Positions 1 through 8,127 of a DNA stretch of 37,395 nucleotides are shown here, in pieces (positions within the stretch are counted from its first letter, which is position 1; each line of letters begins with the position of its first letter). The notes beneath the pieces were generated by a model. The model did not search any database, was not told the DNA's origin, and saw nothing but the letters and a program-made list of their open reading frames with translations. The position numbers were made by a program, and so were the translations under genes. This DNA is from Gemmatimonadota bacterium (lineage in GTDB: Bacteria; Gemmatimonadota; Gemmatimonadetes; Longimicrobiales; Gaopeijiaceae). The DNA lies in the NCBI GenBank assembly GCA_028873825.1, contig JAPPNM010000123.1:1-37395 (forward strand), read 5' to 3'.

Positions 1-1503
1 CTCCTCGAGGCCTCGCTGGAGCTGATCGCGAGCGGGCACATCGTGGGGATCCAGGACATGGGGGCCGCGGGGCTGACCTCGAGCGGGGCGGAGATGGCGG
101 GGCGGTCGGGGACGGGAGTTGCGATCGACGTGGCGCGGGTGCCGGTGCGAGAGCGGGGGATGACGCCGTACGAGATCCTGCTTTCCGAGTCGCAGGAGCG
201 GATGCTCGTGGTGGCCAAGGCGGGCCGCGAGGACTCCGTGCGGGAGATCCTGGAGAAGTGGGAGCTGGAGGCCGCGACGATCGGGCGGGTCACCGCGACC
301 GGGACCTTCCGGGTTCTGGAGGACGGGGTGGCCGTGGCGGAGATCCCCGCCCTGCCGCTCACCAGGGGCTGTCCCGCCTACGAGCGGCCGGGGGAGGAGT
401 CGGCGGCGATACGAGACTTGCGCGAACAGAATATAACACATTATATTTCGCCACCCAACGGCTTGGAGAGCGCCTTTCTGGCCGTCGTGGGCTCGCCGAA
501 CGTCGCCTCGAAGCAATGGGTGTACGAGCAGTACGACACCACCGTGCGCGCCAACTCGGTGGAGCGGCCGGGGGGGGACGCGGGCGTGATCCGGGTGCCG
601 GGCACGACCCGGGGCGTCGCGGCCGCCACCGACTGCAACGGCCGCCACACCTATCTGAACCCGCGCGCGGGCGCGATGGGAGCCGTCGCCGAGGCCGCCC
701 GCAACGTGGCCTGCACCGGGGCCGTGCCGATGGCGGTCACCAACTGCCTCAACTTCGGCAGCCCCCTGAAGCCCCATATCCGCCACCAGTTCCGCGAGGC
801 GGTGCTGGGGATGCGCGACGCCTGCGCCTACCTGGAGACGCCGGTCACGGGCGGCAACGTCTCCTTCTACAACGAGACCGACGGCCAGGCCGTCTACCCC
901 ACCCCGGTCATCGGAATGGTCGGCGTCATCGAAGACATCGGGACCGTGCTGCGGCACTTCTTTCGCAACCCGGGCGACGCCATCCTGCTCCTGGGCGCGA
1001 ACAGGGGCGAGCTGGGCGGATCGGAGTACCTGTACGCGGTGCACGGCTTGGTCGCCGGCGAGCCCCCGGAGGTGGACCTGCCCGCCGAGCGGGCGCTGCA
1101 GCGGTGCCTCCCGGCGATGGCGGCGCGCAAGGTGCTCGGCTCCGCCCACGACGTGGCGGCCGGCGGCCTGGCAGCTACATTGGTCGAGAGCTGCCTGGGC
1201 CGCCCGCGGACCGGCCGCGGCCTGGGGGCGGCGGTGCGCTTCGACGACCCGCTCCCCGACGCGGCGCTCCTCTTCGGCGAGGACCACGGGCGGGCGGTCG
1301 TCAGCTGCGGACCGGACGACGAGGAGAACGTGCGCCGGATGGCGTCGCGGCACGGGGTGCCCTGCGCGAGGATCGGGACCGTCACGGGCGTGGATTCGCC
1401 TCTCGAAATCGAGACGCGGTCGGCCGCCCTGAAACTGGACATGGACGTGCTGCGCGACCGCTACTTCGGCGCCATTCCCGGCGCCATGAGCGAGCCGGGA
1501 TGA
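1..1503 (+). CDS. purL: Phosphoribosylformylglycinamidine synthase subunit PurL, 3' part
   Basis: This is the C-terminal part (500 codons visible) of the small-type PurL, which uses ATP and glutamine-derived ammonia to convert FGAR to FGAM in de novo purine synthesis, normally together with PurQ and PurS. The frame is open from base 1, so the start lies upstream of the window. Recognisable stretches are the AIRS-like core GIQDMGAAGLTSSG, the second core with SPNVASKQWVYEQYD, the glycine-rich GTTRGVAAATDCNGR and GGNVSFYNE. The stop overlaps the purF start (ATGA), implying coupled translation. The linker between the two halves (bases about 427-455) is unusually AT-rich and holds a perfect inverted repeat. 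Family assignment is secure from sequence. Confidence 0.96.
   Translation, partial: LLEASLELIASGHIVGIQDMGAAGLTSSGAEMAGRSGTGVAIDVARVPVRERGMTPYEILLSESQERMLVVAKAGREDSVREILEKWELEAATIGRVTATGTFRVLEDGVAVAEIPALPLTRGCPAYERPGEESAAIRDLREQNITHYISPPNGLESAFLAVVGSPNVASKQWVYEQYDTTVRANSVERPGGDAGVIRVPGTTRGVAAATDCNGRHTYLNPRAGAMGAVAEAARNVACTGAVPMAVTNCLNFGSPLKPHIRHQFREAVLGMRDACAYLETPVTGGNVSFYNETDGQAVYPTPVIGMVGVIEDIGTVLRHFFRNPGDAILLLGANRGELGGSEYLYAVHGLVAGEPPEVDLPAERALQRCLPAMAARKVLGSAHDVAAGGLAATLVESCLGRPRTGRGLGAAVRFDDPLPDAALLFGEDHGRAVVSCGPDDEENVRRMASRHGVPCARIGTVTGVDSPLEIETRSAALKLDMDVLRDRYFGAIPGAMSEPG
430..447. repeat. AT-only inverted repeat inside purL
   Basis: AATATAA-CACA-TTATATT is a perfect 7-bp inverted repeat with a 4-base loop, set in coding sequence that is otherwise strongly GC-rich. 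It encodes the variable inter-domain linker of PurL with codons AAT ATA ACA CAT TAT ATT, rare elsewhere in the window. It could be a protein-binding site, a cryptic promoter element or a translational slow point; the sequence alone does not decide. Confidence 0.6.
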
Positions 1504-3044
1504 ACGGGACGGGGAGGCGAAGCCGCGCGGGGGGCCCCGGCGGCGTTCCGCGCGACGGCGGCCGGTCTCCCGGGGACGCGGCGCCGTCCCGGCGGGAACG
1601 CCCCGCCGACATCCGCCTTCCGGCGCTGGACGACCGCCCGCGCGAGGAATGCGGCATCGTCGGGATCAGCAACGTGGACAAGGCCTCCGAACTCGCCTTC
1701 CTCGGACTGTACGCGCTCCAGCACCGGGGCCAGGAGGCGGCGGGCATCTGCACCGCGAGCAACGGCCGCACCAAGCTCCACAAGGAGCTCGGCCTCGTTT
1801 CCGACGTCTTCGACGCCGAGCGCATCGCGTCCCTGCCCGGTTCGACCGCGCTCGGGCACGTCCGGTACTCCACCGCGGGCAGCGGCCAGCGAGTGAACGC
1901 GCAGCCCATCGTGGTGCGGTACGCGGAGGGCGACCTGGCGATCGTCCACAACGGCAACCTGACCAACGCCGCCTACATGCGCCGGCAGCTCGTGGCGGAG
2001 GGCGCGATCTTCCAGAGCTCGTCCGACTCGGAGGTCATCGTGCATCTGGTCGCCCGGTCCCGGCACAGGTCGGTCGAGGCCCAGCTGCGCGACGCGCTCA
2101 GCTTCATCGAGGGCGCGTACGCCCTGGTCGTGACCGTCGGCGACACCATGTACGCGGTGCGCGACCCGCGCGGATTCCGGCCGCTCGTGCTCGGGGAGCT
2201 CGACGGGGGACACGTGGTCGCCAGCGAGACCTGCGCCCTGGACATCATGGGGGCGCGTTTCGTGCGCGACATAGCGCCGGGAGAGCTAGTCCGCTTCCGC
2301 GGCGGCCGCGCGGACGCCCTCCCGGGACTGCACCCGGAGACGCCCGCGCCCTGCATCTTCGAGCTCGTCTACTTCGCGCGCCCCGACTCGAGCCTGTGGG
2401 GGATGAGCGTGGACCGGGCCCGGCGGTCGTTCGGGCGGCAGCTGGCCCGCGAGCACCCGGCGGAGGGCGACTGCGTGATCGCTGTGCCCGACAGCGCCAA
2501 CTCGGCGGCGCTGGGCTACAGCGAGCAGAGCGGGATCCCCTACGAACTCGGGCTGCTCCGCAACCACTACGTGGGCCGCACCTTCATCCGCCCCTCCCAG
2601 GCCGACCGCGACTTCGGCGCCCGCATCAAGTACAACCCGGTGCGCGAGGTTCTGGCGGGCCAGCGCGTGGTGGTGGTGGACGACTCGATCGTGCGGGGGA
2701 CGACCTCGACCAGTCTGGTCAAGTTCATCCGCGGCGTGGGAGCGGCCGAGGTCCACTTCCGCGTGGCGAGCCCGCCGGTGCGCTTTCCGTGCTACTACGG
2801 GATCGACATGCCGTCGAAGGAGGAGCTCATGGGGTCCCGGATGTCGGTGGACGAGATCGCCGCCGACCTGGGGGTGGACTCGCTCGGCTATCTCTCGCTG
2901 GACGGGATGGTCGAGGCGGTGGCGGAGGGGGGACCGTTCTGCGCGGCGTGCTTCTCGGGGGAGTACTCGGCGCCGCTGGTCGACCTGGAGGAAGCGAGGC
3001 GGACTCGGGCGTTCGGGGAGACGGCCTCCGGGCGCGGACGTTGA
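1500..3044 (+). CDS. purF: Amidophosphoribosyltransferase PurF
   Basis: PurF (514 aa) commits PRPP to purine synthesis by transferring ammonia from glutamine to give phosphoribosylamine. The N-terminal nucleophile is Cys51 in EECGIVGI, so the first 50 residues would be a long Arg/Gly/Pro-rich propeptide removed to expose the cysteine. No ATG, GTG or TTG occurs between the overlapping ATG at 1500 and the cysteine, which supports this start. YALQHRGQEAAGI marks the Ntn glutaminase and VVVVDDSIVRGTTS the PRPP loop. Four cysteines, in APCIFELVYF, RFPCYYGID and FCAACFSGEY, match the 4Fe-4S ligand pattern of the B. subtilis-type enzyme. It follows purL with a 4-base overlap and overlaps the next gene. 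Confidence 0.97.
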   Translation: MNGTGRRSRAGGPGGVPRDGGRSPGDAAPSRRERPADIRLPALDDRPREECGIVGISNVDKASELAFLGLYALQHRGQEAAGICTASNGRTKLHKELGLVSDVFDAERIASLPGSTALGHVRYSTAGSGQRVNAQPIVVRYAEGDLAIVHNGNLTNAAYMRRQLVAEGAIFQSSSDSEVIVHLVARSRHRSVEAQLRDALSFIEGAYALVVTVGDTMYAVRDPRGFRPLVLGELDGGHVVASETCALDIMGARFVRDIAPGELVRFRGGRADALPGLHPETPAPCIFELVYFARPDSSLWGMSVDRARRSFGRQLAREHPAEGDCVIAVPDSANSAALGYSEQSGIPYELGLLRNHYVGRTFIRPSQADRDFGARIKYNPVREVLAGQRVVVVDDSIVRGTTSTSLVKFIRGVGAAEVHFRVASPPVRFPCYYGIDMPSKEELMGSRMSVDEIAADLGVDSLGYLSLDGMVEAVAEGGPFCAACFSGEYSAPLVDLEEARRTRAFGETASGRGR

Positions 3045-3973
3045 CTTCGCGGAAGACGAAACCGGGCGGACGGGCGGCCCCGAGGAGCTCCGCGAGGACG
3101 CCGCGCGCCGGCGACGCCGTTCCCGAAGTCCGATACCAGGGTCCCGAGGGCACGTTGATATGCGGGGACGCGGGCTCCGCGATAGGCCTGCTCGATTCCG
3201 AATCCGTCCAAACGGTCGTCACGTCGCCGCCCTACTGGTCGCTCCGGGACTACGCGGTCGAAGACCAGACGGGACGGAACGAGTCCCTGGAGGACTACCT
3301 CTCGCAGCTGGTCCGAACCTTCGAGAAGCTCAAGCGCGTTCTCCGAAGCGACGGCACCGTCTGGCTCAACCTGGGGGACGTGTACACCTCCGGGAACCGT
3401 CAATACCGCGCGCCGGACCGGAAGAACAGGTCCCGGGCCATGACCGTCCGGCCGCGCACGCCGGACGGACTGAAGCCGAAGGACCTCATAGGAGTCCCGT
3501 GGCGACTGGCGCTGAAGCTGCAGGAAGCGGGGTGGTGGCTTCGGTCGGAAGTGATCTGGCACAAGCCCAATGCGCATCCCGAATCGGTAGGAGACCGTCC
3601 GACAAAGGCTCATGAGACCGTCTTCCTGATCTCCAAGGGGCAGGACTACTACTACGACGTGGACGCCGTGCGAGGTCCCAACGCCCGCCGGCTGCGGACG
3701 GTTTGGGAGATACCCACAGAGCCGCGGAGGCCGGTCGCGGGCGGAGATCATCCGGCGGTCATGCCGCTGGCCCTGGCACGGCGGTGCCTTGAGATCACGA
3801 GCCGGACGGACAGCGTGGTCCTCGACCCCTATGCGGGCTCGGGAACGACTCTTCTGGCCGCCCAGGAACTCGGGAGGAACTGGGTCGGAATCGAACTGAA
3901 CCCCGCGTACGCGGACCTGATCGAGCGGCGGGTGCTCGCGTCGGGACACCAGCGGACTCTCCGGCTATCCTGA
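3041..3973 (+). CDS. Beta-class DNA methyltransferase (N4-cytosine or N6-adenine)
   Basis: A 310-aa SAM-dependent DNA methyltransferase. Motif IV (TSPPYW) lies near the N-terminus and the SAM-binding motif I (DPYAGSGTT) near the C-terminus, the order of the beta class. TSPPYW is more typical of N4-cytosine enzymes and DPPY of N6-adenine enzymes, so m4C is the better guess. GDxxxxxxLL precedes motif IV, and WVGIELNPAYADLIERR is the usual C-terminal SAM-pocket end. The best start is TTG at 3041, which overlaps the purF stop; the next in-frame TTG (3153) falls inside the conserved core. No separate promoter gap exists, so it is probably transcribed and coupled with purF. Target site unknown. Confidence 0.9.
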   Translation: MTSRKTKPGGRAAPRSSARTPRAGDAVPEVRYQGPEGTLICGDAGSAIGLLDSESVQTVVTSPPYWSLRDYAVEDQTGRNESLEDYLSQLVRTFEKLKRVLRSDGTVWLNLGDVYTSGNRQYRAPDRKNRSRAMTVRPRTPDGLKPKDLIGVPWRLALKLQEAGWWLRSEVIWHKPNAHPESVGDRPTKAHETVFLISKGQDYYYDVDAVRGPNARRLRTVWEIPTEPRRPVAGGDHPAVMPLALARRCLEITSRTDSVVLDPYAGSGTTLLAAQELGRNWVGIELNPAYADLIERRVLASGHQRTLRLS

Positions 3974-4251
3974 CGCTCGACGAACTCAAGGCCAAGCTGG
4001 ACGGCTTCTCGCCCGCGAAGATCCGTTTCGTGGCGAAGGTGATCGAGTCGTTGGACGCCCCTCCACGCGTCAGCATCCGGCGGCCGGACACATGGTTGAC
4101 CGGTTCCCCGGACTGGATCGAGTACTTCGGGTTGGCACTGTCCGTACACCACGGCGCCACTGCCGAAGCGCTGGGCCACACGGCTTTCGAGACGGTGTTT
4201 CGCAATGCGTGCGGATCCGTCGATTGGGGGCTGGACCCACCCGGTTCTTAG
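3970..4251 (+). pseudogene. Truncated ORF after the methyltransferase, possibly a restriction endonuclease remnant
   Basis: The frame reads LTLDELKAKLDGFSPAKI, then a protein-like stretch including DTWLTGSPDWIEYFGLALSV and FETVFRNACGSVDW, and stops after LDPPGS. It begins with no gap at the methyltransferase stop: CTG at 3970 is the first plausible codon, and GTG at 4030 is the first standard start (73 aa). The layout of methylase followed by an immediately adjacent partner is typical of type II restriction-modification loci. No nuclease motif is present, and no continuation is visible in other frames to 4467. I read it as the N-terminal piece of a lost restriction enzyme. That is inference; it could also be an unrelated small protein. 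Confidence 0.4.
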
Positions 4252-4467
4252 CGACGCCCCGCGGATTACGTGCAAGACGGATGGTAGGCTCGCGGCCGTC
4301 GTTGCCGTTGATCGATCCGATGCGAAGATTACCGTCCGGCGCATTTCGTTCTCCACCCTTACCCATACCTTGGCGGTACCACTCCGTTCCGCGCGACCTA
4401 CCACCCCCACACAGATTTGTTTATCCAATAACGACAATGAGTTACGAGTTCACGGACGAAAACCGGA

Positions 4468-5250
4468 TTAGCCGCCCGGACACACGCTGCTACGGCCTCT
4501 CATGTCAGGGATCGTGGCCAACCATTGGCGAAACTCCTCCTCATCGGGCGCACAAAGCCTCGTGACGTTCCAACGGAACACATCCAGGGTAAGGCGAGTG
4601 AACTCGAGGGGGAGCGGACCGGTCAGCGACCCGTTGAATTGCAGGCCCAGTACATTGAGGCCGGTCAGTTCGGCGATCTCCGGCGGGACTCGCCCACTGA
4701 AGCTGTTGGCACCGAAGTGCAGCTCCTCGAGGGCCGTGAGTTTCGACAGTTCGGGGGAGATCGGCCCCGACATCGACTTGTTTCCGTAGATCGCCAGAAC
4801 AGCGAGCTTGCTGAGCCGGTAGATGTCGGGTGGGATGGCCCCACTAAAGTGGTTTGCGGACAGATTGAGCTTTTCGAGGTTCTGCAGGTTCCCGAGTTCG
4901 GGCGGGACGGAACCCGTCAGGTCGTTATCGTTGAGAACCAGTGACTTCAGGTTCTGCAGCATCCCGAGCTCGGGAGCCAGCATGCCGGTCGCCCCATTGG
5001 CTCTCATTTCCAGCGAGATGACATTTCCCTTGACGTCGGTGCCCACACCATGCCACGCGTCGAGCGGTGCGTCCGTATTCCAGTTGTCGTTGCGGTACCA
5101 GCTGTCCCCGTTCATCTTCCTGTAGATCGTTTCCAGCACCGCGCGCTGGTCCACAGGCTCCGGTTCTACCGGATCGGCGTCGCACGCGCTCGATACCATA
5201 AGCATCGGTGCCAGCAGGGCGAGGGCGAGCAGGTAGTAGCGCTTCGTCAT
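4468..5250 (-). CDS. Leucine-rich-repeat lipoprotein (LRR-1)
   Basis: A 260-aa exported protein of unknown role. The start ATG at 5250 is preceded by AAGGAG eight bases upstream. The signal peptide MTKRYYLLALALLAPMLMVSSAC ends in a lipobox-like SSAC, so it is probably lipid-anchored. After a QRAVLETIYRKMNGDSWY-x-NDNW cap come about five plant-type repeats (LxxLxLxxNxLxGxIPxxLxxL), then a C-terminal cap with LDVFRWNVTRLCAPDEEEFRQWL. The cap motifs recur in the LRR protein at 13264-14265 on the opposite strand, so the two are paralogues bracketing the accessory island. Such proteins usually mediate surface or protein-protein contacts; no partner can be named. Confidence 0.9.
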   Translation of the reverse strand: MTKRYYLLALALLAPMLMVSSACDADPVEPEPVDQRAVLETIYRKMNGDSWYRNDNWNTDAPLDAWHGVGTDVKGNVISLEMRANGATGMLAPELGMLQNLKSLVLNDNDLTGSVPPELGNLQNLEKLNLSANHFSGAIPPDIYRLSKLAVLAIYGNKSMSGPISPELSKLTALEELHFGANSFSGRVPPEIAELTGLNVLGLQFNGSLTGPLPLEFTRLTLDVFRWNVTRLCAPDEEEFRQWLATIPDMRGRSSVCPGG

Positions 5251-5413
5251 GGTCCTTGCTCCTTGATGAGGTGGGCGCCAGCACACCGGCACGCTAGGGT
5301 GGTTGGGGAACTGGGACTATCTGCCCCCGGTTCGATGATTGGTGGGTGGAGAGCATCGGATTTTCAATCATAGGACGGCGGGCGGGAGGTGTCAATGGGC
5401 ATTGAAAATGGCA

Positions 5414-5470
5414 CACTCCGGGACCCTGCGGCGGGAGCGTAGCGACCGGAGCGGGGGCTGTCCCGGAGTG
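5414..5470. repeat. Hairpin next to the left IS end
   Basis: A perfect 10-bp inverted repeat, CACTCCGGGA at 5414-5423 and TCCCGGAGTG at 5461-5470, encloses a 37-base GC-rich loop. It begins one base inside the left terminal repeat of the IS21-like element. A separate 9-bp inverted pair, ATTTTCAAT (5360-5368) and ATTGAAAAT (5401-5409), straddles the element boundary. The rest of 5471-5677 holds no gene that I can support. Confidence 0.6.
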
Positions 5471-5677
5471 GCTACGCCTCGCGATTCGTCCCCCTTCCGT
5501 GCTCTCTCTGCGTCCGCCGCCCTGGATGCCGTCGGGTGGCGCGAGAGCGAACCGGAAGCGAGACGGCGTCAGCGCCGAGGTTCCGTGGGCTGCGCTAGCC
5601 CGAAGCTGTGAATCGGGCAAGTGGCTGTAGTGCAGTGACATAGTGCGATTTCGGTAGTGTACGCTACTGGGTACGGG

Positions 5678-6013
5678 TCATGGGCGGACGCCGAGGCGGC
5701 GGAGGGCCTTGGCCTGGAGCGGCGTGGGGCGGGCGAGGATGTTGGCGGTCATGGCGCCGGGGACGGCACTCAGCTCCGGATACTCGGCCAAGCGCGTGTC
5801 GATGATCTCCTTGTAGGGATCGAGCTTCGAGGGGCGGCGGTGCCTCGGTCCGTACCTGACCGGCTCGTTGTCCAGCTCCCGGTCCAACTGCCCCGACGCG
5901 ATCCAGCGGTACAACGTCCGTTCGCTAATCCGGGCGCGACGCGCGATGGCGGCCTTGCTCAGTCCCTGCTCCAGATAGTGCCGCAGAAGCACCCGCTTCT
6001 CTCTCCCGATCAT
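5678..6013 (-). pseudogene. IS21-family transposase IstA, N-terminal fragment
   Basis: The 111-aa frame from ATG 6013 has a good ribosome site (GGAGGAG five bases upstream). It carries the IS21/IstA helix-turn-helix region: LLRHYLEQGLSKAAIARRA, then SERTLYRWIASGQLDREL, then the YGPRHRRPSKLDPYKEIIDTRLAEYPELSAV segment in which such transposases continue toward their catalytic domain. After ELSAV the similarity ends and an unrelated tail runs to the stop, so the DDE catalytic core is missing. It cannot transpose by itself but might still bind the element ends. The same frame is continuous with the HNH gene upstream. Confidence 0.75.
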
Positions 6014-7090
6014 TGCGTCTCCTCCGTTCAGTGGAGACGCTATCTTGCCCAATCCGCCGAGAACCCTCAGGGACCCACTCTCCCAACCGCGCAACCATCC
6101 CTCCCCCAGCCTCCGAAACCCTGCCATTTTCGACGGCCACTTCTCTGCCATTTTGCGCGGCCGGTAACACCCCCGAAACACCTCCACCCGGTGCCACTCC
6201 ACCACCCCCCGATCCGGCGCGTCCTTCGCCCTCACCGGCAATCGAATCGCCCTCCCCCGCAACCCCACCAGCCGCCTCGCCGCCGGACTCCTCCCCCGCA
6301 CCCTCCCCGACACCAGCACCCGATACCCACCCCCCTTCCCCTCCAGCCCCATCGCTCCGAGGTCCAGCGCCTTGTGATGCACGGAGCACAGCGCCAGGCC
6401 ATTGGGAACCACGTCCCGGCCATCGTGGGAATGCCACCGGATGTGCGCGGCCTCCAGTCCGAGCAGGCGGTCGCCGAAGCGGATGTCGTGCTCGCACACG
6501 GCACAGCGTTCGTCGTACGCCTCCAGCACCGCCTTGCGGAACCGGGGATCCCGCGGCGTGTACTCCCTGACCTTCCTGCCTCTTCGCGGCATGGATTCGT
6601 CGAGTCCGTGGGAGGAGGGCCCGGCCGCGAGCCGCACGGCGTCCAGGAGGTCCTGATGGATCGATGGCGGAAAGTGTTCGGACAGGATCCGGCGGGCGGC
6701 ACAGGACACGAGTTCCGGGTGGCGCCGCAGCAGATCGTAGACCTCCTGCCGGAATCCGCCCGTGATGCCGAGGCTCTTTGCTTCAGTGACGGAGAGCTCC
6801 TGCGATCGTCCCGTGGACAGCTGCGATTCCTCGGGTATCTCCCACAGACCGTCGTCGTTTCGCAGCCTGCCAAACGGGTACTCGACACGGAGTCGCGCAC
6901 CCGGTCGGCCGAAGTCCTCCCAGAGTTCCTTGAAGCGCTCGTCCGCAGTCTCGTAGGGGATGCGCCGGCTCTCCGGCCCCAGGACACGGGCGAGCGCCAG
7001 CAGCAGCAGGGGCTTGTGGGGCGCCCGGCCGCCATGGCTTCGGTCGATCCTGACGGCGGCCAGGCGGTCGAGGAATTGGTCGGGGGTCAC
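5678..7090 (-). CDS. Phosphorothioate-dependent HNH restriction endonuclease, 3' end fused into IS21-like element
   Basis: Residues 1-150 resemble the sulfur-binding domain of ScoMcrA-type enzymes, which recognise phosphorothioated DNA: RAPHKPLLLLALARVL, YPFGRLRNDDGLWEIP, GGFRQEVYDLLRR and SEHFPPSIHQDLLDAV. Residues 185-250 are an HNH module with Cys196/Cys199, AAH216, N230 and C235-x-x-H238-H239. The GTG start at 7090 is preferred because GAGGT just upstream is conserved in the second fragment at 11928; ATG at 7168 is possible. The native protein ends near EVFRG (residue 307), exactly where the IS21-like end begins. The frame then stays open through the element into the IstA fragment, giving 470 aa. 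Both domains look intact. No dnd or pts modification genes are in the window. Confidence 0.8.
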   Translation of the reverse strand: MTPDQFLDRLAAVRIDRSHGGRAPHKPLLLLALARVLGPESRRIPYETADERFKELWEDFGRPGARLRVEYPFGRLRNDDGLWEIPEESQLSTGRSQELSVTEAKSLGITGGFRQEVYDLLRRHPELVSCAARRILSEHFPPSIHQDLLDAVRLAAGPSSHGLDESMPRRGRKVREYTPRDPRFRKAVLEAYDERCAVCEHDIRFGDRLLGLEAAHIRWHSHDGRDVVPNGLALCSVHHKALDLGAMGLEGKGGGYRVLVSGRVRGRSPAARRLVGLRGRAIRLPVRAKDAPDRGVVEWHRVEVFRGCYRPRKMAEKWPSKMAGFRRLGEGWLRGWESGSLRVLGGLGKIASPLNGGDAMIGREKRVLLRHYLEQGLSKAAIARRARISERTLYRWIASGQLDRELDNEPVRYGPRHRRPSKLDPYKEIIDTRLAEYPELSAVPGAMTANILARPTPLQAKALRRLGVRP

Positions 7091-7197
7091 GATGACCTCT
7101 ATGGCTCTCGTGTCGATTCCGGTAGAAGCCCCAGCCTGTGCAGCCTCGCCACGCAGGCCGTCGCCCATTCAGGTCATGGCCGAGAAACGTCAATTCA

Positions 7198-7226
7198 ACC
7201 TTACAAAATGGAATGCCGACCTTACA
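7198..7226. repeat. Tandem ACCTTACA motif between HNH and Rpn genes
   Basis: ACCTTACA occurs at 7198-7205 and again at 7219-7226, a 21-base period. The stretch also contains AAAATGGAATGCC, which resembles the IS21-like end core AAAATGGCA. It could be a relic of another element end or an operator; weak evidence. Confidence 0.35.
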
Positions 7227-8127
7227 TCCCGCGCACCCGCATGCGCTCCTGGAACTCCTCGCGCGTGTTGCAGTCGAGAATCGCGGCCGCGACCAGGGCG
7301 ATTCGGTCCCGGCTAGGGCGTTCCAGGATCGACCGCTGGACTTCCTCTGCGGTCTCCTGCCCGAACTTCCGCAGAATCAGCTGAACCAGCACCGTTGCTT
7401 GCCCCTCCTGCCTGATATCGTCCAGGCTACGCTGGAATTCGGTCACCACGGTGCTCATCGTCATCGCCTCCTCCAATTGTTGGTTGGAAAACCCCTTCGA
7501 ACGTAACATCGCCTTCACCGACCGGGCCATGAACCGGTCGAAATCCTCGTTCCCGAAGGCCTCGACCAGCGGCAGCAGCCCCGTGAGCGCCGCCCGCATC
7601 TGCGCGGCGGTCGTCACGCCGGACAGCCCGAGGACGATCTGTGGCAGGTCCAGGGGATCCGTTGGCTGCGCGTCCGGCAACATCCGCCCCACCGCCCGGT
7701 AGGTGTCTGGCGCCGAATCCCGGAAGAGGTCGCTCAGGCGGGTCGCGACCTTCCAGCGCCTGTCTCCGTGGTGAAGGACAAGGGCCACCACAGCCAGTTC
7801 CCGATCCCCACGCGCGAGTTCCTTGTCGCGCTGGATCAAGCTCTGGGCCGCGAGACAGCTGTAGATGGTCGTTCGGAGAGCCATATGCCGCTCCGGTCGG
7901 CCCTGAAATTCCAGCGGGAGTATCAGGTCCGTGGACCCGTCAGTCGTGCGGACCCGCCAGACCGCGTCGGGGTAGCGCCGTCGCAGCCGCTCGTCGATCA
8001 GTTCCGTGGGCAGCGGTTCGAGGGTCCGGTAGTCGATTCTGTCAGCCCATTCGGGGACATGTCGGCGGATGAGGAGCCCCATCATCCGCGGGTCGGAGAA
8101 GAGCTTCTTGAGTGCGGCGTCGTCCAT
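7222..8127 (-). CDS. Rpn-family recombination-promoting nuclease/putative transposase (copy A, intact)
   Basis: A 301-aa protein of the Rpn/PD-(D/E)XK 'putative transposase' group. The start ATG 8127 opens MDDAALKKLFSDPRMMGLLIRRHVPEW. The nuclease core is TTDGSTDLILPLEFQGRPERHMALRT, with Asp, then E-x-Q in place of the usual E-x-K, as in other Rpn proteins. RGDRELAVVALVLHHG and DLFRDSAPDTYR follow, and the C-terminal half ends in the helical QLILRKFGQETAEEVQRSILE region common in the family. Known Rpn proteins are DNA endonucleases linked to RecA-independent recombination and phage defence. It stands immediately upstream of the HNH gene on the same strand. A truncated paralogue lies at 11164-11715. 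Confidence 0.88.
   Translation of the reverse strand: MDDAALKKLFSDPRMMGLLIRRHVPEWADRIDYRTLEPLPTELIDERLRRRYPDAVWRVRTTDGSTDLILPLEFQGRPERHMALRTTIYSCLAAQSLIQRDKELARGDRELAVVALVLHHGDRRWKVATRLSDLFRDSAPDTYRAVGRMLPDAQPTDPLDLPQIVLGLSGVTTAAQMRAALTGLLPLVEAFGNEDFDRFMARSVKAMLRSKGFSNQQLEEAMTMSTVVTEFQRSLDDIRQEGQATVLVQLILRKFGQETAEEVQRSILERPSRDRIALVAAAILDCNTREEFQERMRVRGM

Larger units (their letters stand above)
5390..6169. mobile_element. Miniature or internally deleted IS21-like element
   Basis: A 780-bp element whose two ends match in inverted orientation over 24 positions. The left end (5390-5413) and the right end (6146-6169, read on the minus strand) both begin TGT and both finish AAAATGGCA with identical spacing. 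The right end carries a second AAAATGGCA 24 bases inward (6122-6130), in keeping with the repeated end motifs of the IS21 family. Inside is only the N-terminal part of an IstA-type transposase (5678-6013, minus); the DDE domain and IstB are absent. No target duplication is evident. The right end lies exactly at the C-terminus of the HNH nuclease gene. Confidence 0.7.

Noticed and set aside
258-1499. Upstream extension of the purF frame through purL
   Set aside because: Low-complexity Arg/Gly sequence out of frame with purL; the ATG at 1500 overlapping the purL stop is the natural start.
3974-4467. Continuation of the truncated methyltransferase partner in another frame (4205-4471)
   Set aside because: The alternative frame does not extend the protein in a convincing way, so a simple frameshift is not supported.
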